A stretch of 55,821 nucleotides of DNA, from positions 1-55,821 of the forward strand of contig JAESUH010000059.1 of assembly GCA_016763155.1 (NCBI GenBank). The letters run 5' to 3'. The notes under the pieces are model-generated. The model was not told the origin of the DNA and did no database searches. It saw only the letters and a list, made by a program, of their open reading frames with translations. The translations under genes were made by a program, and so were the position numbers. The DNA is from Rhizobiaceae bacterium. Lineage in GTDB: Bacteria > Pseudomonadota > Alphaproteobacteria > Rhizobiales > Rhizobiaceae. Positions 1 to 9,102 of the stretch are shown here, piece after piece. Position 1 is the first letter of the stretch. Each line of letters starts with the position of its first letter.

Positions 1-96
1 ATTATTGTATTGATTGCCTCAGCTGTATCTGCCCTGATTGTTCTTATTCGTGTACGGCATCTGGATATGATTGCTGTCCTGAAGACAAAGGAATGA
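1..96 (+). CDS. ABC transporter permease, FtsX family (C-terminal end only)
   Basis: Partial: the gene enters from outside the window and only its last 31 codons are seen. They encode a hydrophobic segment followed by a short basic tail ending VRHLDMIAVLKTKE, a typical end of FtsX/MacB-type ABC permeases, whose last membrane helix is followed by a cytoplasmic tail. Its TGA (94-96) overlaps an ATG at 93 of the following membrane fusion gene, so the two are translationally coupled. Together they suggest an ABC exporter with a periplasmic adaptor. The substrate cannot be told from this fragment. Confidence 0.7.
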   Translation: MIVLIASAVSALIVLIRVRHLDMIAVLKTKE

Positions 97-98
97 AA

Positions 99-1310
99 AT
101 GTTTTCAATATGGATAAAGCGTCTTGGTCTTCTAACTATAATTCTGGCGATTGGCGCCGGAGGTTATTTGATGATCAGGCCCCAACCGGTTTCCGTGGAT
201 GTGGTGGAGATTGTCCGGGGAGACATCGAAACGACAGTGGATGAGGAGGGCAAAACCCGAGTTAAAGACGTATATAGAATTTCTGCGCCCATGACCGGCA
301 AGCTTGAGCGCCTTTCCGTTAAAGTGGGTGACTATCTGGCCGCCGGAGAACGCATTGCCAGAATCAGGTCAGTCGACCCGCCAATTCGTGATCTTCGCAC
401 CAGAAGAGAGCTTGCCGCTGCAACCAAGGCAGCGCGTGCAATGGTGCTACTTTCAGGCGCTGAAATAGCAAAAGCAAATTCATCACTTTCCTTCGCCAGG
501 TCTGATCTGGAACGAGCAAAACGTCTGGTGAAATCCAAGACCATAACCGTGCGACGGCTGGAGCAAGCGGAACTCGAAGTTGCGGTGAAGGAAGCTCTGG
601 TTACAGAAGCAAATGCCAATCTTGAATTGCGTAGACGCCAGCTTGAATCTGCTCAGGCAAGACAGCTACAACCAATAGACCTTTCGACTGCAGTCACCGA
701 AGATCAATGCTGCGTTGCTCTTGTAACACCTGTTGCAGGCTCCGTGCTTCAGCTATTCGCAGAGAGTGAACGAGTGGTGCTGGCAGGAAGTCATATTCTG
801 GATGTTGGCAATATTAAAGATCTGGAAATTGTGGTGGATCTTCTATCCGCTGATGCCGTGACCATTACTGCCGGCACGCAAGCGCGCATTGAAGACTGGG
901 GCGGAAAAGAAATTTTAAACGCTCGGGTAAGAAGCGTAGACCCCGCCGGTTTCACCAAGATCTCAGCGCTTGGTATTGAAGAGCAACGAGTAAACGTAAT
1001 TTTGGATATCACCGATCCCAAAAAGGCTTGGGAAAAGCTGGGCCACTCTTACAGGGTCACAGTTCGGGTGATTACGTCTCATAAAACGGACGTGTTACGC
1101 ATCCCGATCAGCGCTCTCTTCCGCGTCGAAAACAATTGGGCAAGTTATGTTGATGAAAACGGCACCTCAACCCTGAAGTTGTTGAAGCTTGGCAACTTTT
1201 CCCTTACCCACGCCGAGGTCTTATCCGGCCTTGAACAAGGCGAGAAAGTCATTGTTTTCCCAAGTGACCAGATTACGGACGGCAGTATGATCGAGATTCG
1301 ATCAAAGTAA
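99..1310 (+). CDS. HlyD-like periplasmic adaptor of an ABC exporter
   Basis: Membrane fusion protein of about 403 aa that would link an inner-membrane ABC permease to the outer membrane or act as periplasmic adaptor. An N-terminal membrane anchor lies at about residues 8-26. It is followed by the first half of a lipoyl/barrel-sandwich domain (around TGKLERLSVKVGDYLAAGE), an Ala/Glu/Arg-rich coiled-coil hairpin at roughly 100-200, the second lipoyl half and a beta-barrel C-terminal domain. Two in-frame ATGs exist, at 93 and 99. The AAAGGA at 87-92 sits 6 nt from the ATG at 99 but abuts the one at 93, so 99 is preferred. The gene follows an FtsX-type permease by overlap. The cargo is unknown. 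Confidence 0.85.
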   Translation: MFSIWIKRLGLLTIILAIGAGGYLMIRPQPVSVDVVEIVRGDIETTVDEEGKTRVKDVYRISAPMTGKLERLSVKVGDYLAAGERIARIRSVDPPIRDLRTRRELAAATKAARAMVLLSGAEIAKANSSLSFARSDLERAKRLVKSKTITVRRLEQAELEVAVKEALVTEANANLELRRRQLESAQARQLQPIDLSTAVTEDQCCVALVTPVAGSVLQLFAESERVVLAGSHILDVGNIKDLEIVVDLLSADAVTITAGTQARIEDWGGKEILNARVRSVDPAGFTKISALGIEEQRVNVILDITDPKKAWEKLGHSYRVTVRVITSHKTDVLRIPISALFRVENNWASYVDENGTSTLKLLKLGNFSLTHAEVLSGLEQGEKVIVFPSDQITDGSMIEIRSK

Positions 1311-1317
1311 AATATGC

Positions 1318-1350
1318 TTGAGAGAGGTTCAGGGTTTGAACCTCTCTCAA
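1318..1350. terminator. Perfect 14-bp hairpin between convergent genes
   Basis: Arms 1318-1331 and 1337-1350 are exact reverse complements around a 5-nt loop. It lies between the ends of the HlyD-like gene (+) and the alcohol dehydrogenase gene (-). Neither flank has a long T-run, but position and stem strength suggest a bidirectional terminator or 3' end stabiliser. Confidence 0.75.
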
Positions 1351-1364
1351 GATAAATTGTCTGA

Positions 1365-2510
1365 TTACATAATAGCTTCGAGAAGCGCTTTTGTGTTTTC
1401 AAAATTCATCTCAATCGGATTTCCACCCGTGCTTGGGTCCCGAAGAGCAGCTTCTGTAAGCTTGTCGATATCCGGGTCTTTAACTCCCAGTTCGGTTAAG
1501 GTCTTTGGAATGGACATTGATGCGTTTAGATCATCCACATAAGCGCAAAAACCTGCAAACCCGCCTTCAATTCCCAGATAGGCAGAGACTGAATCAAAGC
1601 GATCAGAAATCTCACTCTTATTAAATTGAAGAACCGCAGGCATACAAACCGCATTGGTTGTGCCGTGGTGGGTGTGATGTACCGCGCCAATTGGGTGGCT
1701 CAATGCATGAATTGCACCAAGACCCTTTTGGAATGCAGTTGCACCCATGGCTGCGGCAGCCATCATATGAGCACGCGCCTCAATGTCGGTCCCATCGGCA
1801 TAAGCGCGCGGCAAATATTCTTTCACAAGCCGCATTCCTTCAAGCGCCATGCCCTGACTCATTGGATGATAATGCGGGCTTGAATAAGCCTCCACACAAT
1901 GGGCAAAGGCATCAAGGCCTGTGCCAGCAGTGATAAATTTAGGCATCCCCACGGTAAGTTCAGGATCACAAATTACAGTTACTGGAAGCATCTTCGGATG
2001 AAAGATTATCTTCTTTTCATGCGTTTGCGAATTGGTGATGACGCTTGCGCGGCCAACTTCGGAACCAGTGCCAGCAGTTGTGGGGACGGCAACAACCGGT
2101 GCAATTGCATCTGCATCTGCACGCGTCCACCAATCTCCAACATCTTCAAAATCCCATAGCGGACGAGTTTGGCCAGCCATGAAAGCAATGACTTTTGCAA
2201 GGTCGAGACCTGAACCACCGCCAAAAGCAACAACACCGTCATATCCACCTTCGCGATATACAGCGATACCATCTTCAGCATTTTTATCCGTTGGATTAGC
2301 ATCAACTTCTGAGAACATGCCACGTCCCAGTCCACCTGCCTCAAGCAGATCGAGGGTCTTTGTGGTAATTTCCATGCTGGCCAAACCTTTGTCGGTCACC
2401 AGCAAGGGTTTGGTTATGCCAGCAGATTTGCAGGCGTCAGCGATTTCAGAAATTCGTCCTGCGCCAAAGCGCATAGCGGTCGGATAAGACCAGTTACCGG
2501 TAAGCAACAT
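1365..2510 (-). CDS. Iron-containing alcohol dehydrogenase
   Basis: Group III (Fe-ADH family) NAD(P)-dependent alcohol dehydrogenase of 381 aa, normal family length. Visible signatures are the nucleotide-binding GGGSGLDLAKVIA near residue 100, TTAGTGSEVGRASVITN near 145, and metal ligands in AFAHCVEAYSS and HALSHPIGAVHHTHHGTTNA. It is the last gene of a minus-strand operon, 4 bp after the aldehyde dehydrogenase gene. A linked Fe-ADH and aldehyde dehydrogenase normally carry an alcohol through the aldehyde to an acid. With the neighbouring glutamine-synthetase-like ligase, a gamma-glutamylated amino alcohol is a reasonable but unproven substrate. Annotation as a maleylacetate reductase relative is less likely because of the aldehyde dehydrogenase partner. 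Confidence 0.9.
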   Translation of the reverse strand: MLLTGNWSYPTAMRFGAGRISEIADACKSAGITKPLLVTDKGLASMEITTKTLDLLEAGGLGRGMFSEVDANPTDKNAEDGIAVYREGGYDGVVAFGGGSGLDLAKVIAFMAGQTRPLWDFEDVGDWWTRADADAIAPVVAVPTTAGTGSEVGRASVITNSQTHEKKIIFHPKMLPVTVICDPELTVGMPKFITAGTGLDAFAHCVEAYSSPHYHPMSQGMALEGMRLVKEYLPRAYADGTDIEARAHMMAAAAMGATAFQKGLGAIHALSHPIGAVHHTHHGTTNAVCMPAVLQFNKSEISDRFDSVSAYLGIEGGFAGFCAYVDDLNASMSIPKTLTELGVKDPDIDKLTEAALRDPSTGGNPIEMNFENTKALLEAIM

Positions 2511-2514
2511 CTTA

Positions 2515-3891
2515 TTAAGCTTTCTTCAAATGATAGGATTTCGGGCGGGTTAAATTGTGATAACCGATGACAGACAGGCCGCCGCCACGGCCTGTATCCT
2601 TGCAACCAGTCCAGCACAGGGCCGGATCAAGATAGTCACAACGGTTCATGAAGATGGTGCCGGTCTCGATTTGATCACCAATCGTTTGTGCGCGGACAAT
2701 GTCTTTCGTCCAAAGCGATGCAGTCAAACCAAAATCACTATCGTTCATTAACGCAATCGCTTCAGCATCATCCTTGACCTTCATAATCCCAACAACCGGG
2801 CCAAAGCTTTCATCACGCATAACCCGCATGTCATGGGTGACATTGGTTAGAATTTGTGGCGACAAATAGGCTCCGCCATCATCTTCGCTTGCTACTTCAA
2901 TATGGGCCTTGGCACCCATGGCAACAGCCTCTTCAATCTGGCTACGCACTTCTTTTGCAAAGCGCACATTGGCCATTGGGCCGATTGTGGTTTCTTTATC
3001 CAATGGGTTGCCGAGTTTATATCCATTGACGATTGCAACCGCCTTTTCGACGAACTGATCAAACAAGGATTCAACCACATAGATGCGTTCAATACCGCAG
3101 CAGCATTGGCCCGAGTTAAACATGGCACCATCGATCAGCGTATCAACCGCTGCATCGAGATCAGCATCTTCCATCACATAGCCCGGATCTTTGCCGCCAA
3201 GCTCCAATCCAATGCCGGTAAATGTACCAGCAGCAGCGATTTCCATTGCCTTGCCACCACCGACCGAACCAGTGAAATTGATGAAATCAAAGCAACGGTC
3301 AGCAATCAGTTTTGAAGTCGTATCGTGATCCAAAAAGACATTCTGAAAAACAGCTTCAGGAATGCCCGCAGCATGGAAAGCCTTGGCCATGCGCTCACCC
3401 ACTAGAAGCGTCTGTGTCGAATGCTTGAGGATGACGGTATTTCCAGCAATCAAGGCAGGTGCGACCGTATTAATCGCTGTCATATATGGATAGTTCCACG
3501 GCGCAACCACCAAAACCACCCCATGAGGAATGCGTTTAATATAACGATGAAACTCTTCATCGTTGGAAACTTCAATATCGCCGAGAGCTTCTTTGGCGAT
3601 GCTTGCCATATGGCTGGCGCGTTCTTCGAACCCACCGAACTCGCCGCCATATCGAACAGGCCGTCCCATCTGCTTGGCGAGCTCCAGAACGACCTCATCG
3701 TTCATCTCGCCAATAATTGCCACACCGGCCATGACCAGATCAACGCGCTCTTGCAAGGGACGTACTGCCCATGCAGCCTGTGCATCAGACGCGCATTTGG
3801 CAGTTTTGCGCGCTTCTTCATAAGTTTTCGTTGGCCGTTCAGCAAAGACTGATCCGTCAATCGGAGAAATGCATTTTAGTATTTTAGCCAT
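2515..3891 (-). CDS. NAD-dependent aldehyde dehydrogenase
   Basis: Aldehyde dehydrogenase superfamily enzyme, 458 aa, slightly short for the class. The active-site region FNSGQCCCGIERIYV supplies the catalytic cysteine and GIGLELGGKDPGYV the general-base glutamate. The Rossmann motif FTGSVGGGKAMEIAA and the substrate/cofactor loop VVLVVAPWNYPYMTAINTV are also present. It lies 4 bp upstream of the Fe-ADH gene and 11 bp downstream of the glutamine-synthetase-like gene in the same direction. By context it probably oxidises the aldehyde made by Fe-ADH, perhaps while still carrying a gamma-glutamyl group as PuuC does in putrescine breakdown. The exact substrate is inferred only from neighbourhood. 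Confidence 0.9.
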   Translation of the reverse strand: MAKILKCISPIDGSVFAERPTKTYEEARKTAKCASDAQAAWAVRPLQERVDLVMAGVAIIGEMNDEVVLELAKQMGRPVRYGGEFGGFEERASHMASIAKEALGDIEVSNDEEFHRYIKRIPHGVVLVVAPWNYPYMTAINTVAPALIAGNTVILKHSTQTLLVGERMAKAFHAAGIPEAVFQNVFLDHDTTSKLIADRCFDFINFTGSVGGGKAMEIAAAGTFTGIGLELGGKDPGYVMEDADLDAAVDTLIDGAMFNSGQCCCGIERIYVVESLFDQFVEKAVAIVNGYKLGNPLDKETTIGPMANVRFAKEVRSQIEEAVAMGAKAHIEVASEDDGGAYLSPQILTNVTHDMRVMRDESFGPVVGIMKVKDDAEAIALMNDSDFGLTASLWTKDIVRAQTIGDQIETGTIFMNRCDYLDPALCWTGCKDTGRGGGLSVIGYHNLTRPKSYHLKKA

Positions 3892-3902
3892 TATTTATCC
3901 AA

Positions 3903-5267
3903 TCACGCCCTCTCAAATCCGCGGGCAATTTCATAATCCGTAACAACTTTATCGAACTCTTCCTGCTCCCATTCAGCGCAACGGTAATAGTGGTCAATCA
4001 CCCCATCTCCCAATGCGCTCCGAAGCATTTTTGAATTCTTCAGCGAAACCATGGCATCGCGCAAATTGGCCGGGATATTGCCGCCTTTTTTGCTCGAATA
4101 TGCGTCGCCGTTCAGCGGCGCTTGAAGTTCCAGTTTTTCCTCAATGCCGGCAAGACCCGCAGCCAATTGTGCAGCCATTGCCAGATATGGATTTAAATCA
4201 GAGCCACCAATCCGGCATTCAACCCGGACAGCCTTCGTATTCTCGCCACATAAGCGAAAGCCAGCTGTTCGGTTATCGATAGACCAAACAGTCCCTGTCG
4301 GCGCAAAGGTACCTTTTTGAAACCGCTTATAGCTATTCACATAGGGCGCCAGAAAATAGGTCACATCGGGTGCGTATTTGATGAGCCCCGCCATATAGTG
4401 GCGCATAAGGTCTGACATGCCATGTTCAGCATTTTCGTCAAAGAATACAGATTTGCCGTCTTTCCAAAGAGACTGATGAATATGGCTGGATGAACCAACA
4501 CGGTCACGATGCCACTTTGGCAGGAAAGTGGCTGCATGACCTTGCTGCCAGGCGATTTCCTTAACCGCATGTTTTGCAATCGTATGGTGATCGGCACAGT
4601 TTAGCGGCGCATCATATTTGATGTTCAGCTCTTCCTGACCAGCTTCCGCTTCACCCTTGGTATTCTCAATCGGGATACCGGCTGCGTAGAGATGGTTACG
4701 GATCGGCCGCATCACATGCTCTTCTTTGGTGGTCTGGAAGATATGATAATCTTCATTGTAAGAGCTGATGGGCGTCAAATCCCGAAAGCCACTTTTTTGG
4801 ATTTCTTCAAAACTCTTTTCGAAAAGAAAAAACTCAAGCTCGGTTGCCATGGCGGCCTCAAAACCGAGCGCGCTCAATCGGGCAATCTGCGCTTTGAGAA
4901 TTGCACGTGGAGAATGGGGAACCGGCTCGTGAGTACGGTGATCAAGAACATCACACAAAATCATCACAGTCCCTTCGAGCCAGGGAATGGGTCGCAGTGT
5001 CTCCAGATCAGGCTTCATCACATAGTCGCCATATCCTGATTGCCAACTGGTTGCGGCATATCCATCAGGCGTTGCCATTTCCAGATCAGTTGCCAAAAGA
5101 TAGTCGCAGCAATGGGTTTCTTCATAGGCGCTATCAACAAAATGTTGAGCAAGAAAACGCTTGCCCATAAGACGGCCCTGCATATCAACCAAACAACAAA
5201 GAACCGTATCGACCTCTGCGTTAGCTACCTGCTTTTTCAATTCTTCAAATGTCATCTTTGCGGCCAT
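3903..5267 (-). CDS. Glutamine synthetase-like gamma-glutamyl-amine ligase
   Basis: Member of the glutamine synthetase fold, 454 aa, of the GlnT/PuuA branch rather than the main GlnA. Seen are the N-terminal beta-grasp (LVDMQGRLMGKRFLA), the metal-binding TELEFFLF, AEAGQEELNIKY, the ATP-site segment GSSSHIHQSLW and the glutamate-binding NRTAGFRLCGENTKAVRVECR. There is no recognisable adenylylation tyrosine motif at the C-terminus, as expected for catabolic paralogues. Family members ligate glutamate to amines such as putrescine, isopropylamine or ethanolamine using ATP. The operon with TRAP transport, aldehyde dehydrogenase, alcohol dehydrogenase and an N-acylglutamate hydrolase-like enzyme supports a gamma-glutamylation pathway. 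The specific amine is not determined. Confidence 0.85.
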   Translation of the reverse strand: MAAKMTFEELKKQVANAEVDTVLCCLVDMQGRLMGKRFLAQHFVDSAYEETHCCDYLLATDLEMATPDGYAATSWQSGYGDYVMKPDLETLRPIPWLEGTVMILCDVLDHRTHEPVPHSPRAILKAQIARLSALGFEAAMATELEFFLFEKSFEEIQKSGFRDLTPISSYNEDYHIFQTTKEEHVMRPIRNHLYAAGIPIENTKGEAEAGQEELNIKYDAPLNCADHHTIAKHAVKEIAWQQGHAATFLPKWHRDRVGSSSHIHQSLWKDGKSVFFDENAEHGMSDLMRHYMAGLIKYAPDVTYFLAPYVNSYKRFQKGTFAPTGTVWSIDNRTAGFRLCGENTKAVRVECRIGGSDLNPYLAMAAQLAAGLAGIEEKLELQAPLNGDAYSSKKGGNIPANLRDAMVSLKNSKMLRSALGDGVIDHYYRCAEWEQEEFDKVVTDYEIARGFERA

Positions 5268-5298
5268 TGGCTCAATTTCTTTTCAGTTGCACCTTGCA

Positions 5299-5323
5299 AT
5301 GGGCGCCGCAAAGCAGCGCCCAT
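5299..5323 (-). other. Intra-operon hairpin between dctP and the ligase gene
   Basis: An 8-bp perfect GC-rich stem (arms 5299-5306 and 5316-5323, 9-nt loop) sits just after the stop of the TRAP binding protein and before the ligase start. No T-run follows it in the minus direction, so it is more likely a 3' stabiliser or partial attenuator. Such a site would raise binding-protein mRNA above that of the downstream enzymes. Confidence 0.6.
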
Positions 5324-5343
5324 CAAACTCATATCTGGGCTGA

Positions 5344-6387
5344 TTAGCCGTAACGGTATGGACGACCGGCTTTGACCATGTCCTCATTATATTTCTTGAT
5401 GATGCCCACAACTTTCGCCTTGATTTCAGACTCAGCTGCAATTTCATCCCAGAACTTGACCGCTGCAGATTCCACTGTGGCCCATTCTTCATCAGGAATT
5501 GTTGTCAGTTCCATTTTAGGACCATTGACGCGAAGAGATGCTTCACCGCCCCAATACCACCACTGACGGTAATAATGGCTTTGATCCATGCAAACCCTCA
5601 ACAATTCTTGCAAATCTGCTGGCAACTCATTCCAGCGATCCATATTAGCAAAGAATGACCCAGCCCATGCACCGGAGATATTGTTGGTGAGGAAGTAATT
5701 TGTCACATCCGCCCAACCAACAGTGTAATCCTCGGTAATGCCAGACCAAGCAATGCCATCCAGCTCGCCAGTCTGCATTGCAACTTCGATATCTTCCCAA
5801 GGCAATGTTACCGGAACAACACCAAACTGGCTCAAGAAGCGACCAGCGGTTGGGAATGTGAACACTCTTTTACCTTTGAGATCAGCCAATGATCTGATTG
5901 GCTCTTTAGTTGCAAAATGGCATGGATCCCAGGCACCGGCAGAGATGTGTTTTACACCAACTTTTGAATATTCAGAATCCCAGATTTCATTCAATCCGTA
6001 CTGGTTGAACAATACCGGCACATCAAGCGAATAGCGTGATGCAAACGGGAAGTAGCCGCCAAACACTGTAACTTCTGTTGGTGAGGCCATTGAATCATCA
6101 TCAGACTGCACAGCATCGATCGTACCCTTTTGCATGGCACGGAAGAGTTCACCGGTTGGAACCAGCTGATCTGCAAAATATAGTTCAATTTCCATGCGGT
6201 CGCCCGCAATTTTGTTGAAGCTGTCAATCGCAGGCTTGATCACATGTTCAGCCAATGCCGCACCGGCATAGGTCTGCAAGCGCCATTTGATTTTCGATTG
6301 TGCAAGTGCCGGTGTCGCCAATCCAGCGGCAGCAACTGGTGCCACAATGGCAGCATTCTTGATAAATGTTCTTCTATTGGTAGTCAT
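5344..6387 (-). CDS. TRAP transporter substrate-binding protein (DctP family)
   Basis: Periplasmic solute receptor of a TRAP transporter, 347 aa. The N-terminus MTTNRRTFIKNAA... is a twin-arginine (Tat) signal with an A-L-A-Q cleavage region near residue 30. The mature part shows the DctP fold: IKWRLQTYAGAALAEHV at the start, the linker-strand signature SLADLKGKRVFTFPTAGRF, and the late MDRWNELPADLQELL helix seen in the family. It is encoded with the membrane subunits DctM and DctQ. TRAP receptors usually bind an organic acid through a conserved arginine, here possibly the one in FPTAGR, but non-carboxylate ligands are known. The ligand is probably the substrate fed to the gamma-glutamyl ligase and dehydrogenases downstream. 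Confidence 0.9.
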   Translation of the reverse strand: MTTNRRTFIKNAAIVAPVAAAGLATPALAQSKIKWRLQTYAGAALAEHVIKPAIDSFNKIAGDRMEIELYFADQLVPTGELFRAMQKGTIDAVQSDDDSMASPTEVTVFGGYFPFASRYSLDVPVLFNQYGLNEIWDSEYSKVGVKHISAGAWDPCHFATKEPIRSLADLKGKRVFTFPTAGRFLSQFGVVPVTLPWEDIEVAMQTGELDGIAWSGITEDYTVGWADVTNYFLTNNISGAWAGSFFANMDRWNELPADLQELLRVCMDQSHYYRQWWYWGGEASLRVNGPKMELTTIPDEEWATVESAAVKFWDEIAAESEIKAKVVGIIKKYNEDMVKAGRPYRYG

Positions 6388-6446
6388 TGGTATTCTCCCT
6401 TTGTTGTTTTCTTTTTCCCCTGTTCACTTCACTTTGGAAGTCTCGG

Positions 6447-7769
6447 TTAATTCCCGTAAACATATTTTGGCAACCACATAGCAATTTGTGGAAATGCCAT
6501 TACGAGAATAAGTGCAAACACCATCACCGCCACGAATGGACCGATAGAGGCGTAAATATCTTTGATCGTAATCTCTGGCGGCGCCATCGCTCGCATGAGA
6601 AACAGATTATAGCCAAATGGCGGCGTCATATATGCAATTTGAGTGGTGATCGTATAAAGCACCCCATACCAGATAAGGTCAAAACCAAGAGCATGGACAA
6701 GCGGCACATAAAGCGGGGCAACAATAACCAGCATCGCCGTATCATCCAGAAATGTACCCATTACCAGGAATGATAGTTGCATCATGATCAAGATTACCCA
6801 AGGGTCGAGGCCCAATTGCTGGGTAAACAAATTATCAATTGCACTGACAGCACCCAGCCCATCGAAAACCGCACCAAACCCAAGTGCCGCAAGGATGATC
6901 CACATAAACATACAAGATATCGCAAGCGTCTGGCGAACCGATGCCTCAAAAACCTTGCGGTTCATGCGACCCTTGAAAACAGCTGCCAAAAACGCGACGA
7001 CTGCCCCCACTGCCGAACTTTCAACCAGCGATGTCCACCCGTTTACAAATGGAACCATCATGGAGGCAAATATGAACAGTGGTAACAAGCCGGCACGCAA
7101 CAATTTGTACTTTTCGGCTTTCGAAATATTGCGCTCTTCTTCAGGCAAAACTGGCCCAAGCTCAGGTTGAATCCGGCACCGAATGTAGATGTAGAGCATA
7201 AACATCGCAGCCATCATCAGGCCCGGAAAAATACCCGCAAGCCACAATTGCCCCACAGGCTGGCGCGCGATCATGGCGTAGAGAACCAGCACAACTGACG
7301 GCGGAACAAGGATGCCAAGCGACGATCCAGCCTGGATGACCCCGGTCACCATGCGTTTGTCATAGCCCCGTTTTAATAGTTCCGGCAAAGCGATGGTTGC
7401 CCCGATGGCCATACCAGCAACAGAAAGACCATTCATCGCTGAAATCAGAACCATCAAACCAATGGTTCCGATTGCCAAGCCGCCACGAACAGGCCCCATC
7501 CAGAAATGAAACATCTTATAAAGGTCATCTGCGATCTTCGATTCCGACAGGACGTATCCCATGAAAATGAACAATGGCAGCGTGAGCAGTGGATACCATT
7601 TCATCAACTTCATTGCGGCAGTGAACGGAATATCCGAACCGCCAACCCCCCAAAGCGCCAGAGCAGCAAGGGCACCAACAGCGCCAATTGCACCGAATAC
7701 CCGCTGCCCTGTAAACAGCATCAGCATCATGGACGAAAACATGAACATTGCGATTAAGTCAGGAGACAT
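6447..7769 (-). CDS. TRAP transporter large permease (DctM)
   Basis: Large membrane subunit of a TRAP transporter, 440 aa, about 12 transmembrane helices, which drives sodium-coupled import of the ligand delivered by the DctP protein. Family signatures visible include LFIFMGYVLSES near residue 65, AGSSLGILVPPSVVLVLYAMI near 155 and DDTAMLVIVAPLYVPLV near 340. Its start codon overlaps the last base of the dctQ stop (TAATG), with a strong GAGGAGG ribosome site inside the end of dctQ, so the two permease subunits are translationally coupled. Unlike some relatives it is not fused to DctQ. Confidence 0.93.
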   Translation of the reverse strand: MSPDLIAMFMFSSMMLMLFTGQRVFGAIGAVGALAALALWGVGGSDIPFTAAMKLMKWYPLLTLPLFIFMGYVLSESKIADDLYKMFHFWMGPVRGGLAIGTIGLMVLISAMNGLSVAGMAIGATIALPELLKRGYDKRMVTGVIQAGSSLGILVPPSVVLVLYAMIARQPVGQLWLAGIFPGLMMAAMFMLYIYIRCRIQPELGPVLPEEERNISKAEKYKLLRAGLLPLFIFASMMVPFVNGWTSLVESSAVGAVVAFLAAVFKGRMNRKVFEASVRQTLAISCMFMWIILAALGFGAVFDGLGAVSAIDNLFTQQLGLDPWVILIMMQLSFLVMGTFLDDTAMLVIVAPLYVPLVHALGFDLIWYGVLYTITTQIAYMTPPFGYNLFLMRAMAPPEITIKDIYASIGPFVAVMVFALILVMAFPQIAMWLPKYVYGN

Positions 7770-8338
7770 TATTCAGCCTCCTCTTCGCGCAGTTTGATGA
7801 TATCTTTGAGCAACTCAGAAATTGCTTGAAGCAACATAAGAAAAATTCCAACACACATGGTTACCTTAATTGGCCACAGCACGGGTCGCCAGGCTGTGGG
7901 GCTTCGCTCCAAACGTCCAACATCTTCAAAGCCGGTCGCAAGGCCGAGCAGAAAACTGAATGGTTCTTTGCCATAATACCCAAAGGAATAGGCTGTTGAG
8001 CCTAGGGCGCCATAAAGCAACACACCAAGATAGAACAACAAAAACATGACGGTCATGCAATCAATTTGAGCTTTGCGCCGCGTCGTCCATTCCGCATAAA
8101 ACAGGTCCATGCGTACATTCGAGCCCATTTGGATAGAATAGGGGCCGCCCAACATATAGTAGGCGACCATTGCAAACTGAGCGACTTCCAAAGTCCAACT
8201 CGAGGGCATAAAAAATAACTTGGAAATTGAAGACCATAGCAAAATGCCAATCATGACAAAAATGCCATACATGACCACTCGGCCCATCCGGTAATTCACC
8301 GCATCAATAAATTTGATGTAGCTACGCGCGAAAATCAT
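7769..8338 (-). CDS. TRAP transporter small permease (DctQ)
   Basis: Small membrane subunit of the TRAP transporter, 189 aa with four predicted membrane helices (about 18-38, 55-75, 95-118, 148-170). DctQ proteins are poorly conserved, but length, topology, the SWTLEVAQFAMVAYYMLGGPY segment split across helix 2, and the position directly before dctM support the call. Its ATG shares four bases (ATGA) with the stop of the upstream N-formylglutamate amidohydrolase-like gene and its stop overlaps dctM, so the cluster is one tightly packed operon. Confidence 0.88.
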   Translation of the reverse strand: MIFARSYIKFIDAVNYRMGRVVMYGIFVMIGILLWSSISKLFFMPSSWTLEVAQFAMVAYYMLGGPYSIQMGSNVRMDLFYAEWTTRRKAQIDCMTVMFLLFYLGVLLYGALGSTAYSFGYYGKEPFSFLLGLATGFEDVGRLERSPTAWRPVLWPIKVTMCVGIFLMLLQAISELLKDIIKLREEEAE

Positions 8339-9102
8339 CCGGGCGCCCTCTCATCAACAAGCGTAGAATGCACCTTACCAACCGCATCAGATAATAATGA
8401 TGTGAGCATTTCGCTCACCGCATCGGTTTGCGAAGCGGATTGAATAAAATCGCTGCGGATTTCCAGCATAACATTCAACAATCCGCGACTAAGGCCATGC
8501 AGTTTCAATGTGTGCGTCACACCATCCTCAGGTCCATAGGGCTGATTTCTTTCCACTTGCATCTCTGTATGACTTCCTGCCTGAGCCAGAATTGAATCAG
8601 CCATTCTGGCATCTTGATCATGCAGCACACCCAATTGAACAGACCTGCTTTTCCCATTGTACACAGGCGCAAAGCTATGGATAGTCACAAGAACAGGTTT
8701 GATCGCATGAGTATCCAGAACACCGATAAGCGCACGTTCAAACGGGCGATAGTATTTGACAACGCGGTCTGCAATTTGGTCCAAACCAAGATCCCTATTG
8801 CCAGGAATATCAAAGGCTTCGCTTCGTGAAGGGATCGAATCAGGTGCTTCTGGAGGACGGTTGCAATCATAAACTATACGAGAAACACATCCCACGACTG
8901 CAGGCGCATTAAATGCTTTTGCTAAATTAAGCGTTATATCCCGTGCACCAGGGTCCCAGGCAATATGACTAAATCTGGCTTCATCGCTCACGCCAAGATC
9001 ATTATATTTCTCAGGGATATAGTGTGAAGCATGCTCACAAACAAACACAAACGGGGCCATTGTGCCACCCGACACCACATCAACCACTGTTTCCTCGCTC
9101 AT
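8335..9102 (-). CDS. N-formylglutamate amidohydrolase family hydrolase
   Basis: Zinc-type hydrolase of the N-formylglutamate amidohydrolase (FGase) family, about 255 aa. Motifs seen are FVFVCEHASHYIPEKY, HIAWDPGARD, SRIVYDCNRPPEAPDSIPSRSE and VTIHSFAPVYNGKSR, which supply the family His/Glu/Asp/Arg residues. The open frame extends to 9162, but GAGG placed 9 nt before the ATG at 9102 favours the shorter start (MSEETV). FGase removes an acyl group from N-acylglutamate in histidine breakdown. No hut genes are near, and instead the gene heads an operon with a glutamate-amine ligase. It may therefore release the product or glutamate from a gamma-glutamyl intermediate, playing the part PuuD has in putrescine breakdown. 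That role is inference. Confidence 0.85.
   Translation of the reverse strand: MSEETVVDVVSGGTMAPFVFVCEHASHYIPEKYNDLGVSDEARFSHIAWDPGARDITLNLAKAFNAPAVVGCVSRIVYDCNRPPEAPDSIPSRSEAFDIPGNRDLGLDQIADRVVKYYRPFERALIGVLDTHAIKPVLVTIHSFAPVYNGKSRSVQLGVLHDQDARMADSILAQAGSHTEMQVERNQPYGPEDGVTHTLKLHGLSRGLLNVMLEIRSDFIQSASQTDAVSEMLTSLLSDAVGKVHSTLVDERAPG

Noticed and set aside
2032-2487. 151-codon plus-strand frame opposite the Fe-ADH gene
   Set aside because: Antisense shadow of a well-supported gene; no family motif.
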